Shown here piece after piece: positions 30,920 through 39,431 of a DNA stretch of 42,802 nucleotides. How positions within the stretch are numbered: the stretch's first letter is position 1; every line of letters begins with the position of its first letter. The notes under the pieces are model-generated. The model was not told the origin of the DNA, searched no databases, and worked only from the letters and a program-made list of their open reading frames with translations. Origin of the DNA: Siminovitchia sp047228825 (GTDB lineage: Bacteria; Bacillota; Bacilli; Bacillales; Bacillaceae_C); NCBI RefSeq assembly GCF_047228825.1, contig NZ_JBFEGN010000023.1:1-42802 (forward strand). Direction: 5' to 3'. Made by a program: the position numbers and the translations under genes.

Positions 30920-32863
30920 TTATTTCCCTTTCTCATAAAGCCTTTCATGTTCCTGTTTTCCGTAAGAATATTGTTTCGGATCTACAGGAGTCCAGTCCTT
31001 GTTAGGTGTATAGAACCTCAATAAGTCTCCGTACATCACCTTATCAGATAACTGAAGGTCACGGATGACCGACTCATTGACTTCCAGCATTTCTTTCGTT
31101 GGTTCTTCGATCTTTTCTTTCGTCGAGTTGTCGTAATATACACCATCGATTTTGCTGAACTTCTCAGTCATGAAGTCACCGTTTCTAAACGGTACATACG
31201 CTTTATGATCTTTTGAAAAAAGGTCAGTACCCATTTGGATATAATCCTGTGCTTTGATGCCTTGCAAGTGCAGCAATGTCGGCATGACGTCGACTTGTCC
31301 TGCGTACTCATGGTTTACGCCTTGGCCTTTTACGCCAGGCACTCTGATCATCAATGGAACCCGCTGTAATTCTGCATGTTTCAACGGAGTGATTTCCTCT
31401 CCGATCAATTCCTCCATTGCCCGGTTATGGTTATCGGAAATACCGTAATGGTCGCCATAAATGAGGATAACGGAATCATCGTATAAACCTTCTGCTTTCA
31501 AATCGTTTATGAACTGTTCCAAAGCTTCATCCAGATAGCGGGCTGTCTGGAAATATCTATCCACTGATGCATCACCTGTTTCGGCAGGTGCAATGGTTGC
31601 ATCCTCATCATCAATCAAATATGGATGGTGATGGGTCAGCGAAATAAGATGGGCATAAAACGGCTGTTTCAAAGATTTCAGCATCGGGATGGACTCTTCA
31701 AAGAACGGTTTATCTTTCAAGCCATAGCCGATGACATTTTCATCAGCCATATTATAATAGCTGGCGTCAAAGAATTCGTCTACACCAAACTCTTTATAAA
31801 TTTCATCACGGTTCCAGAATGATTTATAATCGCCATGTAGCACCGCGCTTGTATATCCATGCTGATGCAAAATCGCAGGCAATGCCTGGTACGTATTATT
31901 CCCTTTCATGACAAACGCGGATCCTTGCGGCAATCCATATAATGAATTGTCCATAATCAATTCTGCATCAGCTGTTTTACCCTGCTCGGTTTGATGGAAA
32001 AAGTTATCAAAATACGTAAATTCAGGATCACGCACCAAAGAATTCAGGAAAGGAGTGACCTCTTCCCCGTGAAGCTTATAATCAATTAAGAACGTTTGGA
32101 AAGATTCCAAATGTATTTTTATGATATTTTTCCCTTTCGCTTTGCCGAAGTATTCGGGATTTGGCTGGGCATACTTGCTCTTCGTGTAATTTTCAACTTC
32201 CGTCATATCATCACTTGATGCCATTACCCGCTGTTTCGAAGATTTAAAGCTTTGGACAGCATCATAAATGGTAAAGTTGTAGGCTCCAAGATATTTGACA
32301 ATATAATTTCGGTCAAAAGTCCGCTGCAATAACTGCGGACGGTCAATTTCGGCAAGTCCAAGGTTCACAACAAACAATATAACGCCTGATGCCAAAACCA
32401 TCAAAGGCTTGCGAAGCTTGATGCGATCTTGTGACCAATTTCCTTTTGCTTTTACAAAATAGACGATCATGATGATGATATCCAACGCATAAAAAATATC
32501 GTGCCATGCTACCAGATTAGCAATGCTTCCTCCGAGACTTCCAAAATTGCTAGTCTGGGTCAAAGTCGGAATCGTTATAAAGTCACTGTTAAAGCGGTAG
32601 AAAACTACATTGGCATATAATAGAAAACTTAGCGCAGAATATATCGAAATCAACCATACGCCCACCCGTTTTCCTTTTGCAAACAAGGCCAAGCCAAGAA
32701 AAATCAGTGCGGAATTCAGCGGGTTAAAGAACAGCAGGAAATGCTGGATTCCATTTTTCACTCCCAGGTTAAATTCAGTTTGGTAGATAATATACGTTTT
32801 AATCCAGAAGAAAAGTACCATCACTGTAAAAAAGCCCGTTTTTGTACTCAAGAATTTCTTCAT
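30920..32863 (-). CDS. ltaS: Lipoteichoic acid synthase
   Basis: 647 residues. Five N-terminal membrane segments (within about 12-170) and an extracellular sulfatase-fold domain from about 240. The catalytic threonine is T297 (QTEQGKTADAE), metal ligand E253 lies in HLESFQ, and YGDHYG holds the Asp-His pair; numbering is almost that of S. aureus LtaS (T300, E255). It transfers glycerol-phosphate from phosphatidylglycerol to build the LTA chain on the outer leaflet. A stretch with VMA-SSDD at about 213-219 sits where LtaS is cleaved by signal peptidase. AGGTGG precedes the ATG at 32863; the GTG three codons earlier is within the ribosome binding site. Bacilli often have several LtaS paralogues, so whether this is the main LtaS or a YfnI/YqgS-type copy is open. 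Confidence 0.93.
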   Translation of the reverse strand: MKKFLSTKTGFFTVMVLFFWIKTYIIYQTEFNLGVKNGIQHFLLFFNPLNSALIFLGLALFAKGKRVGVWLISIYSALSFLLYANVVFYRFNSDFITIPTLTQTSNFGSLGGSIANLVAWHDIFYALDIIIMIVYFVKAKGNWSQDRIKLRKPLMVLASGVILFVVNLGLAEIDRPQLLQRTFDRNYIVKYLGAYNFTIYDAVQSFKSSKQRVMASSDDMTEVENYTKSKYAQPNPEYFGKAKGKNIIKIHLESFQTFLIDYKLHGEEVTPFLNSLVRDPEFTYFDNFFHQTEQGKTADAELIMDNSLYGLPQGSAFVMKGNNTYQALPAILHQHGYTSAVLHGDYKSFWNRDEIYKEFGVDEFFDASYYNMADENVIGYGLKDKPFFEESIPMLKSLKQPFYAHLISLTHHHPYLIDDEDATIAPAETGDASVDRYFQTARYLDEALEQFINDLKAEGLYDDSVILIYGDHYGISDNHNRAMEELIGEEITPLKHAELQRVPLMIRVPGVKGQGVNHEYAGQVDVMPTLLHLQGIKAQDYIQMGTDLFSKDHKAYVPFRNGDFMTEKFSKIDGVYYDNSTKEKIEEPTKEMLEVNESVIRDLQLSDKVMYGDLLRFYTPNKDWTPVDPKQYSYGKQEHERLYEKGK

Positions 32864-33292
32864 CGTTCCCACCTCAAATATTCTAGGGCTGTCAATTTAC
32901 AAAAAATAACCCAAAACAGAGATATCGAACATTCTGCCTTGGAGTTGTTAACTGGCTCACTTTACTTTATATGAAGCTCGTTAATGAAAATTGATACTAA
33001 ATTATTAAACCACATGTTTGCCAAACAGTAAACCCAAAAGGTGAAATGGAAACGCTCCCATGTAAAATAAAATTGCAGAAATGTGAAGAAAAAACTCGGA
33101 AGCTGGGAAGCGGCTGCCAATTAAACCCCCAATAATCAATGCTTGGACCATATAAAGCGATGTCGAATTTTTTTAAATCAAAAAGACATGATCGAAGCAA
33201 ATGCTTGGACCGTGGACAGTCGTTACAGCTTTGTACATTTTTGGAATCATTGGCATGGTTGTTGGCTTAGAGAATTGAAAATAGGCCAGGCG

Positions 33293-33396
33293 GCGACGTC
33301 CTGTCGCTTCGCCTGCACTAGGACCTCCTGTCCGTCGGCAGGCTCAGGCAGCGACGTCCTGTCGCTTCGCCTGCACTAGGACCTCCTGTCCGTCGG
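33293..33396. repeat. Two identical 46-bp elements, period 58
   Basis: GCGACGTCCTGTCGCTTCGC and the following 26 bases (ending TCCGTCGG) occur at 33293-33338 and 33351-33396 without a mismatch, with a 12-bp spacer. The unit contains internal inverted repeats around AGGAC/GTCCT and GCGAC/GTCGC. Its GC content is clearly higher than the surrounding AT-rich DNA. Confidence 0.9.
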
Positions 33397-33635
33397 AGCT
33401 GCACATAGTACAAATAAAAGGATTAAAAGCCCAATGAATTGCAGCATACTAAATAAACGAAAAGTTGCAATTGCAAACTTTAGATTTACAAAATAAAAAA
33501 TCAATTATTTTTCATGTTAAAAATCTCCTTTGTAGTAGATTTGGACAAAGCTTCCGTCTATTTTATAAAGGAGTTTTCTTTTCAGTTACTATCTTCATTT
33601 TTACATAGTGCATGCCGTTCTAATATGACAAAAAT

Positions 33636-33657
33636 GTAAGGTGAATGTTAGGTGAAT
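33636..33657. promoter_or_regulatory. 11-bp direct repeat, Pho-box-like
   Basis: GTAAGGTGAAT and GTTAGGTGAAT lie head to tail without a gap; on the minus strand this reads ATTCACC twice, 11 bp apart, with a degenerate third unit beyond. Direct repeats of 11 bp are typical of OmpR/PhoB-class response regulators such as PhoP. Confidence 0.4.
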
Positions 33658-33818
33658 CGATGGCAGGCCATGTAAAAAAGGAGCAAAATAAAGACAGATC
33701 CCCAATAAGCATGAACAAACCAATTGTATATGTTAAAAATGTTAATAAACGGTATTACATTAAAAGAAAAAAAATATACGTATCATTATAAAAAAGATGT
33801 TCAGTTTGTGTATTAGGA

Positions 33819-33847
33819 TTGCATTGAAAAATAATCAAACTTAAACT
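33819..33847 (+). promoter_or_regulatory. Putative promoter of the deacetylase-DedA-glycosyltransferase operon
   Basis: TTGCAT (33819-33824), 17 bp, TAAACT (33842-33847). Confidence 0.45.
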
Positions 33848-34024
33848 GTTACTGTTCAGCCTTTTGTTCTTGCCCGAACCCGCCAAATGGGCGTTTTACT
33901 GGAAAATATTGTAAACACCAACACTTGTCAAAAAAAGGCTTATCATTTGGACATGGGGGGAATAAAATACGCAAAGGACCTTCCATTCCACGATACATCC
34001 GAGTGGAAAGTGAGCTGTTCTGAA

Positions 34025-34741
34025 ATGATTTACCTATTGATTGCCAGCTTTGCTGTCATTGTATTTTATGCCATTATTCCTACAATCGTTATAAGAACAT
34101 ATGGAAAAGGGATTACCAAAAAAGTCGAGGGAGAAAAAGGAATAGCCCTGACTTTTGATGATGGTCCTAATCCGGAATATACAATGACACTGCTGGATCT
34201 TTTAAAAAAATACCATATCAAAGCTACCTTTTTTGTAATGGGAAACAAAGTAAAAAAACACCCGGAAATCATTAAACGCATGCATCAAGAAGGCCACGTA
34301 ATTGGCATCCATCATTTTCATCATCTATCCAATTGGGTCTTGCCGCCGTTTTATTTAAAATGGCAGTTAAGCATGACAGAAAAAGCCATCAGGGATTGCA
34401 TCGGTGAAAAAGTGAACTTTTATCGTCCGCCATGGGGACACTTTAATTTATTCACAAAATATGTAAGCAAAGACTATGAGGCCATCATGTGGTCACATGT
34501 ATTTAGAGATTGGAAGATTGAAAGCTGCAAGACTACCCTTCTTGATCAATTGCGCAAAGTGCCGGAGGACGGTTCTATCCTGCTGCTTCATGACTGCGGG
34601 AAAACAATGGGGGCAGACCAAACAGCGCCCAAATATATGATGGAAAATCTGGAAGTTTACTTGAAGGAAAGTATAAAAAAAGGAAGACGGTTTATAACTA
34701 TAGACAGCAACAGCCATTACGATCAAAAGAGGTCATTATGA
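34025..34741 (+). CDS. Polysaccharide deacetylase (NodB domain) with membrane anchor
   Basis: 238 residues from the ATG at 34025. One N-terminal membrane segment (MIYLLIASFAVIVFYAIIP) is followed by a carbohydrate esterase 4 domain: TFDDGPNPEYT (catalytic Asp and metal Asp), HHFHH (metal histidines), YRPPWGHF and LLLHDCG (catalytic His). It should remove N-acetyl groups from a glycan or glycolipid outside the membrane. The frame is open from 33887 (46 more codons), but those residues are not family-like; neither start has a strong ribosome binding site (GGAAAGTGAG lies before 34025). The 3' end overlaps the DedA gene by 4 bp. The operon also encodes a glycolipid-type glycosyltransferase, so its substrate may be a membrane glycolipid. 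Confidence 0.8.
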   Translation: MIYLLIASFAVIVFYAIIPTIVIRTYGKGITKKVEGEKGIALTFDDGPNPEYTMTLLDLLKKYHIKATFFVMGNKVKKHPEIIKRMHQEGHVIGIHHFHHLSNWVLPPFYLKWQLSMTEKAIRDCIGEKVNFYRPPWGHFNLFTKYVSKDYEAIMWSHVFRDWKIESCKTTLLDQLRKVPEDGSILLLHDCGKTMGADQTAPKYMMENLEVYLKESIKKGRRFITIDSNSHYDQKRSL

Positions 34742-35340
34742 ATATAAACACGCTGTTAAACGAGATTGATTTATATGGATACATGATCATCTTTTTATTT
34801 CTGTTCTTTGGAATTGTTGGTGTCCCTGCCCCCGAAGAATCACTGTTATTTTTAATCGGGGTGTTAATCGTTCAACATAAACTGTCCTTCCAACTGGCAG
34901 CGTTGTGTGCTTTTCTGGGTGCCTTTTTGGGAATGCTTGCCGCCTTTGGTTTTGGTAAATACGTTGGACACCCGTTCATCAATAAATATGGCAAGTATGT
35001 AGGAATTACAAGGGAACGCTGGAACAAAGTACAACTTCAATTTCAAAAAAATAGCCATAAAACCATCTTATTTGGCTTTTACATGCCGGGTATACGACAG
35101 GTTTGCCCCTATTTTGCCGGGATAGCACAGGTTCCTTTTTTTCAATTTGTCCTTTTCTCCCTGTTAGGGACGCTGCTTTGGATTTTTCCTTTTATTGCTG
35201 CAGGATATTTCGCGGGAACGGCATTTAATATTAATCCAAAATACGTGCCCTATATCGGTGTTTTTTTCTTATTTATCTTTGTGATGTATGTATTCATCAA
35301 GCTTTTAAGAAAGAAGAAGCAAAATCATTCCCCTGATTGA
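34738..35340 (+). CDS. DedA family membrane protein
   Basis: 200 residues, four to five membrane segments. Family motifs are GVPAPEESLLFLIGVL (with the conserved acidic pair) and FYMPGIRQVCPYFAGIAQVPF, the F/Y-x-R-x-x-x-P region with the conserved Arg. DedA proteins move lipids across the membrane; Bacillus members include flippases for phosphatidylethanolamine and undecaprenyl phosphate. Coupled by an ATGA overlap to the deacetylase and followed by a glycolipid glycosyltransferase, so transport of a glycolipid or its carrier is a reasonable guess. The C-terminus ends in a Lys-rich cytosolic tail. Confidence 0.88.
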   Translation: MNINTLLNEIDLYGYMIIFLFLFFGIVGVPAPEESLLFLIGVLIVQHKLSFQLAALCAFLGAFLGMLAAFGFGKYVGHPFINKYGKYVGITRERWNKVQLQFQKNSHKTILFGFYMPGIRQVCPYFAGIAQVPFFQFVLFSLLGTLLWIFPFIAAGYFAGTAFNINPKYVPYIGVFFLFIFVMYVFIKLLRKKKQNHSPD

Positions 35341-35464
35341 CTTAGAGCACTTTCCCGGCCGGGGCTCTCTTCCTGCTGCTGAACATGGCTTTCTTGGTCT
35401 AGCAATTTTTTGTTAATGATTCACTGCAGCGGGTATGCATTTTATAGAACAGGAGATGAAACAA

Positions 35465-36601
35465 ATGAAAAAAATTTTGTTTTTACCCTTGCTGCAAATG
35501 CAATCGGGACATCACCAAGTAGCTGAAGCGTTAATGGATGCATTAACAGAACATGCAGAAGGAATGGTCATAAAAAAAATGGAGCTGTTAAGTTATGCAA
35601 ATAAAGCTTTGGAAAAAGTAATTACAAACAGTTACTTAAAATGGATCCGTTATGCGCCAAAAACATATCATCTCGCCTATAAACACTATTTTTCCGATCC
35701 ATCCAAAACGGACTACTTTTTCAAGGGGTATCAATTTTATTTTATAAGAAAAATGGAGCAACTACTAAGTGAAGAAAAGCCGGATTTAATCGTTTGCACG
35801 CAAGCCTTCCCATCCTATCTTTTAAGTAAGATAAAATCGAAACAAAGATGTGAAATCCCCATTATTAACGTTTATACAGATTTCTTTATAAACAGTGTTT
35901 GGGGAAAAGAAGGGATTGACGCTCATTTCCTTCCAAGCCGGGAGGTAAAAGAAAAGCTTTCGACTCAAATAACGAATGAAAACTTGATCGTTACCGGTAT
36001 TCCGGTTCATGAAGAGATTTTGAAAAATACAGTTCCAATTAAAACAGAAGGGCGCCCCAAAATTTTAATTTCCGGAGGAAACTGCGGGTTAGGAAGAATG
36101 TTACACATAGCTCGGGAATTAAAGAAGTCCTCACACTTTGATTTTTTGGTGCTTTGCGGAAAAAACAAGCGGCTGTATGAGGAAATCCATTCCTGGAACC
36201 TGGCATCTATCCAGCCTTTGCCATACCTTTCATCAAGGTTGGAGATGAGACAACTTTACGAGGAAGCTGATGCCATTATTACCAAGCCGGGAGGTGTCAC
36301 AATCAGTGAGGCATTACGAAAAAAAATTCCTATTTTCATTCATTCCGCCCTTCCCGGGCAAGAAGAAATGAACATGCGCTATCTAGAAACACAACATCTT
36401 GTCTTCAATCTTAAGGAGGGTGTATCGCTGGAAAAACAATTGCTTGATACATTGTATGATGATATTAAAATAAAACGGTGGGAACAGGCAATGACTGCTT
36501 ATCATGAAGGGCTCGAACTGAAAAACCCGAAAGATATAGTGCAAGTCATCCAACAATTACTCGATGGAAAAACAGACCGCATACAGTCGCTTTTCAGTTA
36601 A
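35465..36601 (+). CDS. MGDG synthase-like (GT28) glycosyltransferase
   Basis: 378 residues, two-domain GT-B fold. The N-terminal part starts KKILFLPLLQMQSGHHQVAE, the MGDG-synthase region that binds diacylglycerol-type acceptors; the C-terminal part has LISGGNCGLGRM and the nucleotide-sugar site ITKPGGVTISEAL with PGQEEMN. Related to plant MGDG synthase and Bacillus UgtP, which glycosylate diacylglycerol to make glycolipids and the LTA anchor. The ATG at 35465 has AGGAG nine bases before it; two Met codons further upstream lie in or before that site. Separated by 124 bp and a weak hairpin (35343-35367) from the DedA gene. Sugar donor unknown. Confidence 0.85.
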   Translation: MKKILFLPLLQMQSGHHQVAEALMDALTEHAEGMVIKKMELLSYANKALEKVITNSYLKWIRYAPKTYHLAYKHYFSDPSKTDYFFKGYQFYFIRKMEQLLSEEKPDLIVCTQAFPSYLLSKIKSKQRCEIPIINVYTDFFINSVWGKEGIDAHFLPSREVKEKLSTQITNENLIVTGIPVHEEILKNTVPIKTEGRPKILISGGNCGLGRMLHIARELKKSSHFDFLVLCGKNKRLYEEIHSWNLASIQPLPYLSSRLEMRQLYEEADAIITKPGGVTISEALRKKIPIFIHSALPGQEEMNMRYLETQHLVFNLKEGVSLEKQLLDTLYDDIKIKRWEQAMTAYHEGLELKNPKDIVQVIQQLLDGKTDRIQSLFS

Positions 36602-36851
36602 GGCAACTCGGGTGGCCTCTAATGGGCTGCCCGAGAAGGAGATATTCTTAAAAATGAAGAATCAAGAATGAAATACTGGCCGATAAAAAGAAATACTATC
36701 CCAATAAGGAAAATACTTTCCCAGCCTGAGCATGCGGTCTCTAATCGTGACCGTTTTTAATAGAAATCCCAAAGAACGGGCACTAAGCCCGTCCCGATGT
36801 TTGCCTACCTTCCCAGACATTCCCCTGTTCAATAGTAATCAAGCGCAGCAT
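36602..36851. repeat. Intergenic gap with a 3 x 20-bp tandem repeat
   Basis: AAATACT recurs at 36671, 36691 and 36711, exactly 20 bp apart, followed by CC-containing variable halves (GGCCGATAAAAAG, ATCCCAATAAGGA, TTCCCAGCCTGAG). A CTCGGG/CCCGAG hairpin (about 36607-36636) follows the glycosyltransferase gene and may terminate it despite lacking a T-run. Confidence 0.65.
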
Positions 36852-37622
36852 TTAGCCACTTCTCGGAACCAGCTTCGCCTGCACTACAAATCTCCCCTTA
36901 TCGGGATCCAGCATGGAATCACAAGTTGATAAGGTAAGGATTTGATCATCAGCCTGCAATTCGACATCTGTCCAGTGAACGGATTCATCCATCATCTTCT
37001 GCAAAAGAGCGGCATACTCTCCGTCGGAATTAAATTCCGTTTGAATATAATCAAAGTCGGTTGTTGTATGATAAACGGCAAACACTTTCGCGTCGTAAGC
37101 GCCATACAGCGTATCAAAATAAATCGTTTGATGCGATTCAAAGAAATCTTTATTAAGAAATTTCTTCAACTGATTGAACATGGAGCCATCTTTCATTGAA
37201 TGGCCGTAGATAATGGTATTCCGATCATGTGCAGTAATATCATTCCGGTAATCCATGAAAATACTGCCCGCACGAGAGTTTTCCTTTTTATAATTCCGGT
37301 ATAAATAATATTCATTTGTATCTGCCTGCAAGATCGGATAATTGACCATCGTATCATCAATCGTGATCCAGCCTATGATATCAGGGTTTATCTGAAGCAA
37401 TTTATGAAACTGAGGACGGATCTCACCTTCTTTGACCTCATCGATTTCAGCGGAATATTCATTATAATAGAGTTGCTGGACTTCTGCCAAAACCTGGCGA
37501 TTTTTGTAATAACCGATGAAAATGCTCGCCAGCTCATATCCCGAATAAACAAGGACAATGAAACATAAGATGGTGAACACCTTTTGTCCAATTCTTCCTT
37601 TCTTTTGCCGTTTTCCGCCCAT
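36852..37622 (-). CDS. srtB: Class B sortase
   Basis: 256 residues. N-terminal membrane anchor (about 14-38) and an extracellular sortase barrel with the catalytic triad H141 (IIYGHSM), C234 (TLSTCD) and R244 (KGRFVVQ). The SrtB-type extra helix region before the active Cys is present and the length is right for class B. It anchors NPxTx-type proteins to peptidoglycan, in haem loci typically the IsdC-like NEAT protein. The NEAT protein encoded at the other end of this locus ends with NPKTA, its likely substrate. GAGGTGG precedes two adjacent ATGs; the second is better spaced. It follows the ABC ATPase gene by 23 bp. Confidence 0.92.
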   Translation of the reverse strand: MGGKRQKKGRIGQKVFTILCFIVLVYSGYELASIFIGYYKNRQVLAEVQQLYYNEYSAEIDEVKEGEIRPQFHKLLQINPDIIGWITIDDTMVNYPILQADTNEYYLYRNYKKENSRAGSIFMDYRNDITAHDRNTIIYGHSMKDGSMFNQLKKFLNKDFFESHQTIYFDTLYGAYDAKVFAVYHTTTDFDYIQTEFNSDGEYAALLQKMMDESVHWTDVELQADDQILTLSTCDSMLDPDKGRFVVQAKLVPRSG

Positions 37623-37645
37623 CATCAACCACCTCAAGCAAAGGA

Positions 37646-38419
37646 TTATTGAATTCCCAAAGGGAGGATATACAAACCAGATTCCTCATCCATTTTGACA
37701 ACCGTCTGTACTCCGTATATTTCTTGAAGCAATTCAGAAGTAACGACTTGTTCAGGGGTGCCTTTCTTAATCAGTTTCCCATCTTTCATCACCATAATCG
37801 TATCACTATAGCGAATAGCTTGATTAATATCATGGAGCACCATCACAATTGTTAAACCATTTTCGCTATTTAACTGTTTGACCAATTCCAATATCTCATA
37901 CTGGTAATAAATATCCAAGTAAGTGGTCGGTTCATCCAAAAATAGATACGGGGTACTTTGCGCCAATGTCATTGCAATCCAAGCACGTTGCCGCTCGCCA
38001 CCCGATAGTTCACTGATCATTTTATTCTTCTTATCTATTAAATTTGTTTTTTGTAATGCCCATTCAACAGCTTGTTGATCATCAGATGTCTGTTTGGAAA
38101 AGAGTGATTTGTACGGCAGTCTTCCATAGCTTGTCAGCTTTTCTACTGTCATATCGGCTGGTGCCCTATTTTGTTGATGTACAATGGCAATTTTTTTTGC
38201 CAGTTCCTTTGGCTTTATGTGAAGCAACTGTTTCCCATCTATGATCACTTGCCCTTTATTCGGAGCATAGCTATTGGCTAATATTCCTAACAATGTTGAC
38301 TTCCCTGATCCATTTGGGCCAATAATGGTCGTAATCTTGTGCTGATCTATCTTACTGGAAATATTTTTAAGATGATTCGTTTTCTTATCATATGAATAAG
38401 TAATATCTTTAATTTCCAT
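37646..38419 (-). CDS. Haem/iron-siderophore ABC transporter ATP-binding protein
   Basis: 257 residues of the FecE/HmuV class. Walker A GPNGSGKST, signature LSGGERQR, Walker B LFLDEPTTYLD and switch His in VLHDIN are all intact. It energises uptake through the permease coded upstream, with which it overlaps by 11 bp. GAGTGA eight bases before the ATG at 38419 sets the start; the GTG four codons earlier is in the ribosome binding site. The context (NEAT protein, IsdE-like lipoprotein, sortase B) makes haem the expected cargo. Confidence 0.92.
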   Translation of the reverse strand: MEIKDITYSYDKKTNHLKNISSKIDQHKITTIIGPNGSGKSTLLGILANSYAPNKGQVIIDGKQLLHIKPKELAKKIAIVHQQNRAPADMTVEKLTSYGRLPYKSLFSKQTSDDQQAVEWALQKTNLIDKKNKMISELSGGERQRAWIAMTLAQSTPYLFLDEPTTYLDIYYQYEILELVKQLNSENGLTIVMVLHDINQAIRYSDTIMVMKDGKLIKKGTPEQVVTSELLQEIYGVQTVVKMDEESGLYILPLGIQ

Positions 38420-39392
38420 AGATACGATCACTCTTTCTAAGTAAGAATATTAAAAATGGCCCGCCAATCAACGCCATAATGATCGATGCAGGAATTTCAT
38501 TTGGGGCTATTAATGTTCTTCCCAGTGTATCGGAAAGTAAAATAAATAGTGCACCTAATAGCGCAGAAAAAGGGATGAGTACTTTATGATCTGTTCCAAC
38601 CAGTATGCGGCCGATATGCGGTACAAGCAGCCCCACAAATACGAACAATCCAGCAGTGGCAGTAGCGACTGATGCAAGCAACACCGCAATCGCTGAAATG
38701 ACGAAACGCGCTAAGTTCACATTAAATCCCAGGCTTTTCGCTGTTTTATCTTCCAATGCCAAATAGTTACACCAAGCATATACAATGAGTGCCAAAATTA
38801 ATCCAATTGTACCGTAGATAACCATTATTTCCACATCACTCCACTTCTTCATTGCTAATGTGGATGTTGTTACTTCCTGTACCATTGCTGTTGTATAACT
38901 TCCCCGGTAATTAAATGTTTGACTTAAACTCGTAAAAATCGCATTGATTGCTACTCCGATTAAAATCATCCGCAACGGATCTAAACCTGATTTCCACGAA
39001 ATGGAATAGACAAGAAAAAATGCCAAGGCGCCGCCTAAAAAGGCAAACAAAGGCATATAAAAGTATAAAGTCGGAAAGATTGCCACCAATAACATCGCCA
39101 TAAAACCTGCACCTGACGAAACACCAATTATTCCCGGCTCTGCTAATGGGTTTTTCATTACTGCTTGCAGCAACACGCCTGAAACGGATAAAGCCGCTCC
39201 TGCAAACACTGCAATAATAATCCTCGGCAGACGCAAATCCCTAATGACCTGAACGTCTCCATTTGTACCAGTTATTAGCCCGTTTATTAATTCACCGAAA
39301 GAAACATTGATACTCCCCGTATTGACCGAATAAATAAGTGCAATCATTAATAATACAATTATTGTCATAAAACTAAGCCATTTTTTCTTCAT
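38409..39392 (-). CDS. isdF: Haem ABC transporter permease, FecCD family (IsdF-like)
   Basis: 327 residues, about nine or ten membrane segments. FecCD hallmarks are RLPRIIIAVFAGAALSVSGVLLQ, NPLAEPGIIGVSSGAG and, near the C-terminus, GLLVPHIGRILVGTDH, which contacts the ATPase. It is a single permease and probably acts as a homodimer, as in isdDEF. It lies 39 bp after the substrate-binding lipoprotein gene and overlaps the ATPase gene. Confidence 0.88.
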   Translation of the reverse strand: MKKKWLSFMTIIVLLMIALIYSVNTGSINVSFGELINGLITGTNGDVQVIRDLRLPRIIIAVFAGAALSVSGVLLQAVMKNPLAEPGIIGVSSGAGFMAMLLVAIFPTLYFYMPLFAFLGGALAFFLVYSISWKSGLDPLRMILIGVAINAIFTSLSQTFNYRGSYTTAMVQEVTTSTLAMKKWSDVEIMVIYGTIGLILALIVYAWCNYLALEDKTAKSLGFNVNLARFVISAIAVLLASVATATAGLFVFVGLLVPHIGRILVGTDHKVLIPFSALLGALFILLSDTLGRTLIAPNEIPASIIMALIGGPFLIFLLRKSDRIYGN

Positions 39393-39431
39393 TTAGAACA
39401 TCCTTTTCATTCAACAACGATATGTTCACTC

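Larger units (their letters stand above)
32864..34024. other. 1.1-kb intergenic region upstream of the deacetylase operon
   Basis: Contains a duplicated 46-bp element (33293-33396), an 11-bp direct repeat resembling a Pho box (33636-33657) and a sigma-A-like promoter (33819-33847). A short stretch near 33211-33275 reads VVTALYIFGIIGMVVGL in one plus frame, possibly a membrane-protein remnant. The rest is AT-rich and shows nothing. Confidence 0.5.

Noticed and set aside
30595..31005. A 136-codon ORF as a functional gene
   Set aside because: Only its middle matches a molybdoenzyme C-terminus; the rest is out-of-frame SQR sequence and antisense of the LtaS terminator and gene end.
33143..33379. 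A 78-codon ORF in the gap before the deacetylase operon
   Set aside because: Its second half is read through the duplicated 46-bp element and no ribosome binding site precedes it.
34025..34741. Using the longer start at 33887 for the deacetylase
   Set aside because: The 46 extra residues are not hydrophobic or family-like, and the membrane anchor begins exactly at the internal ATG. The evidence is not decisive because neither start has a strong Shine-Dalgarno.
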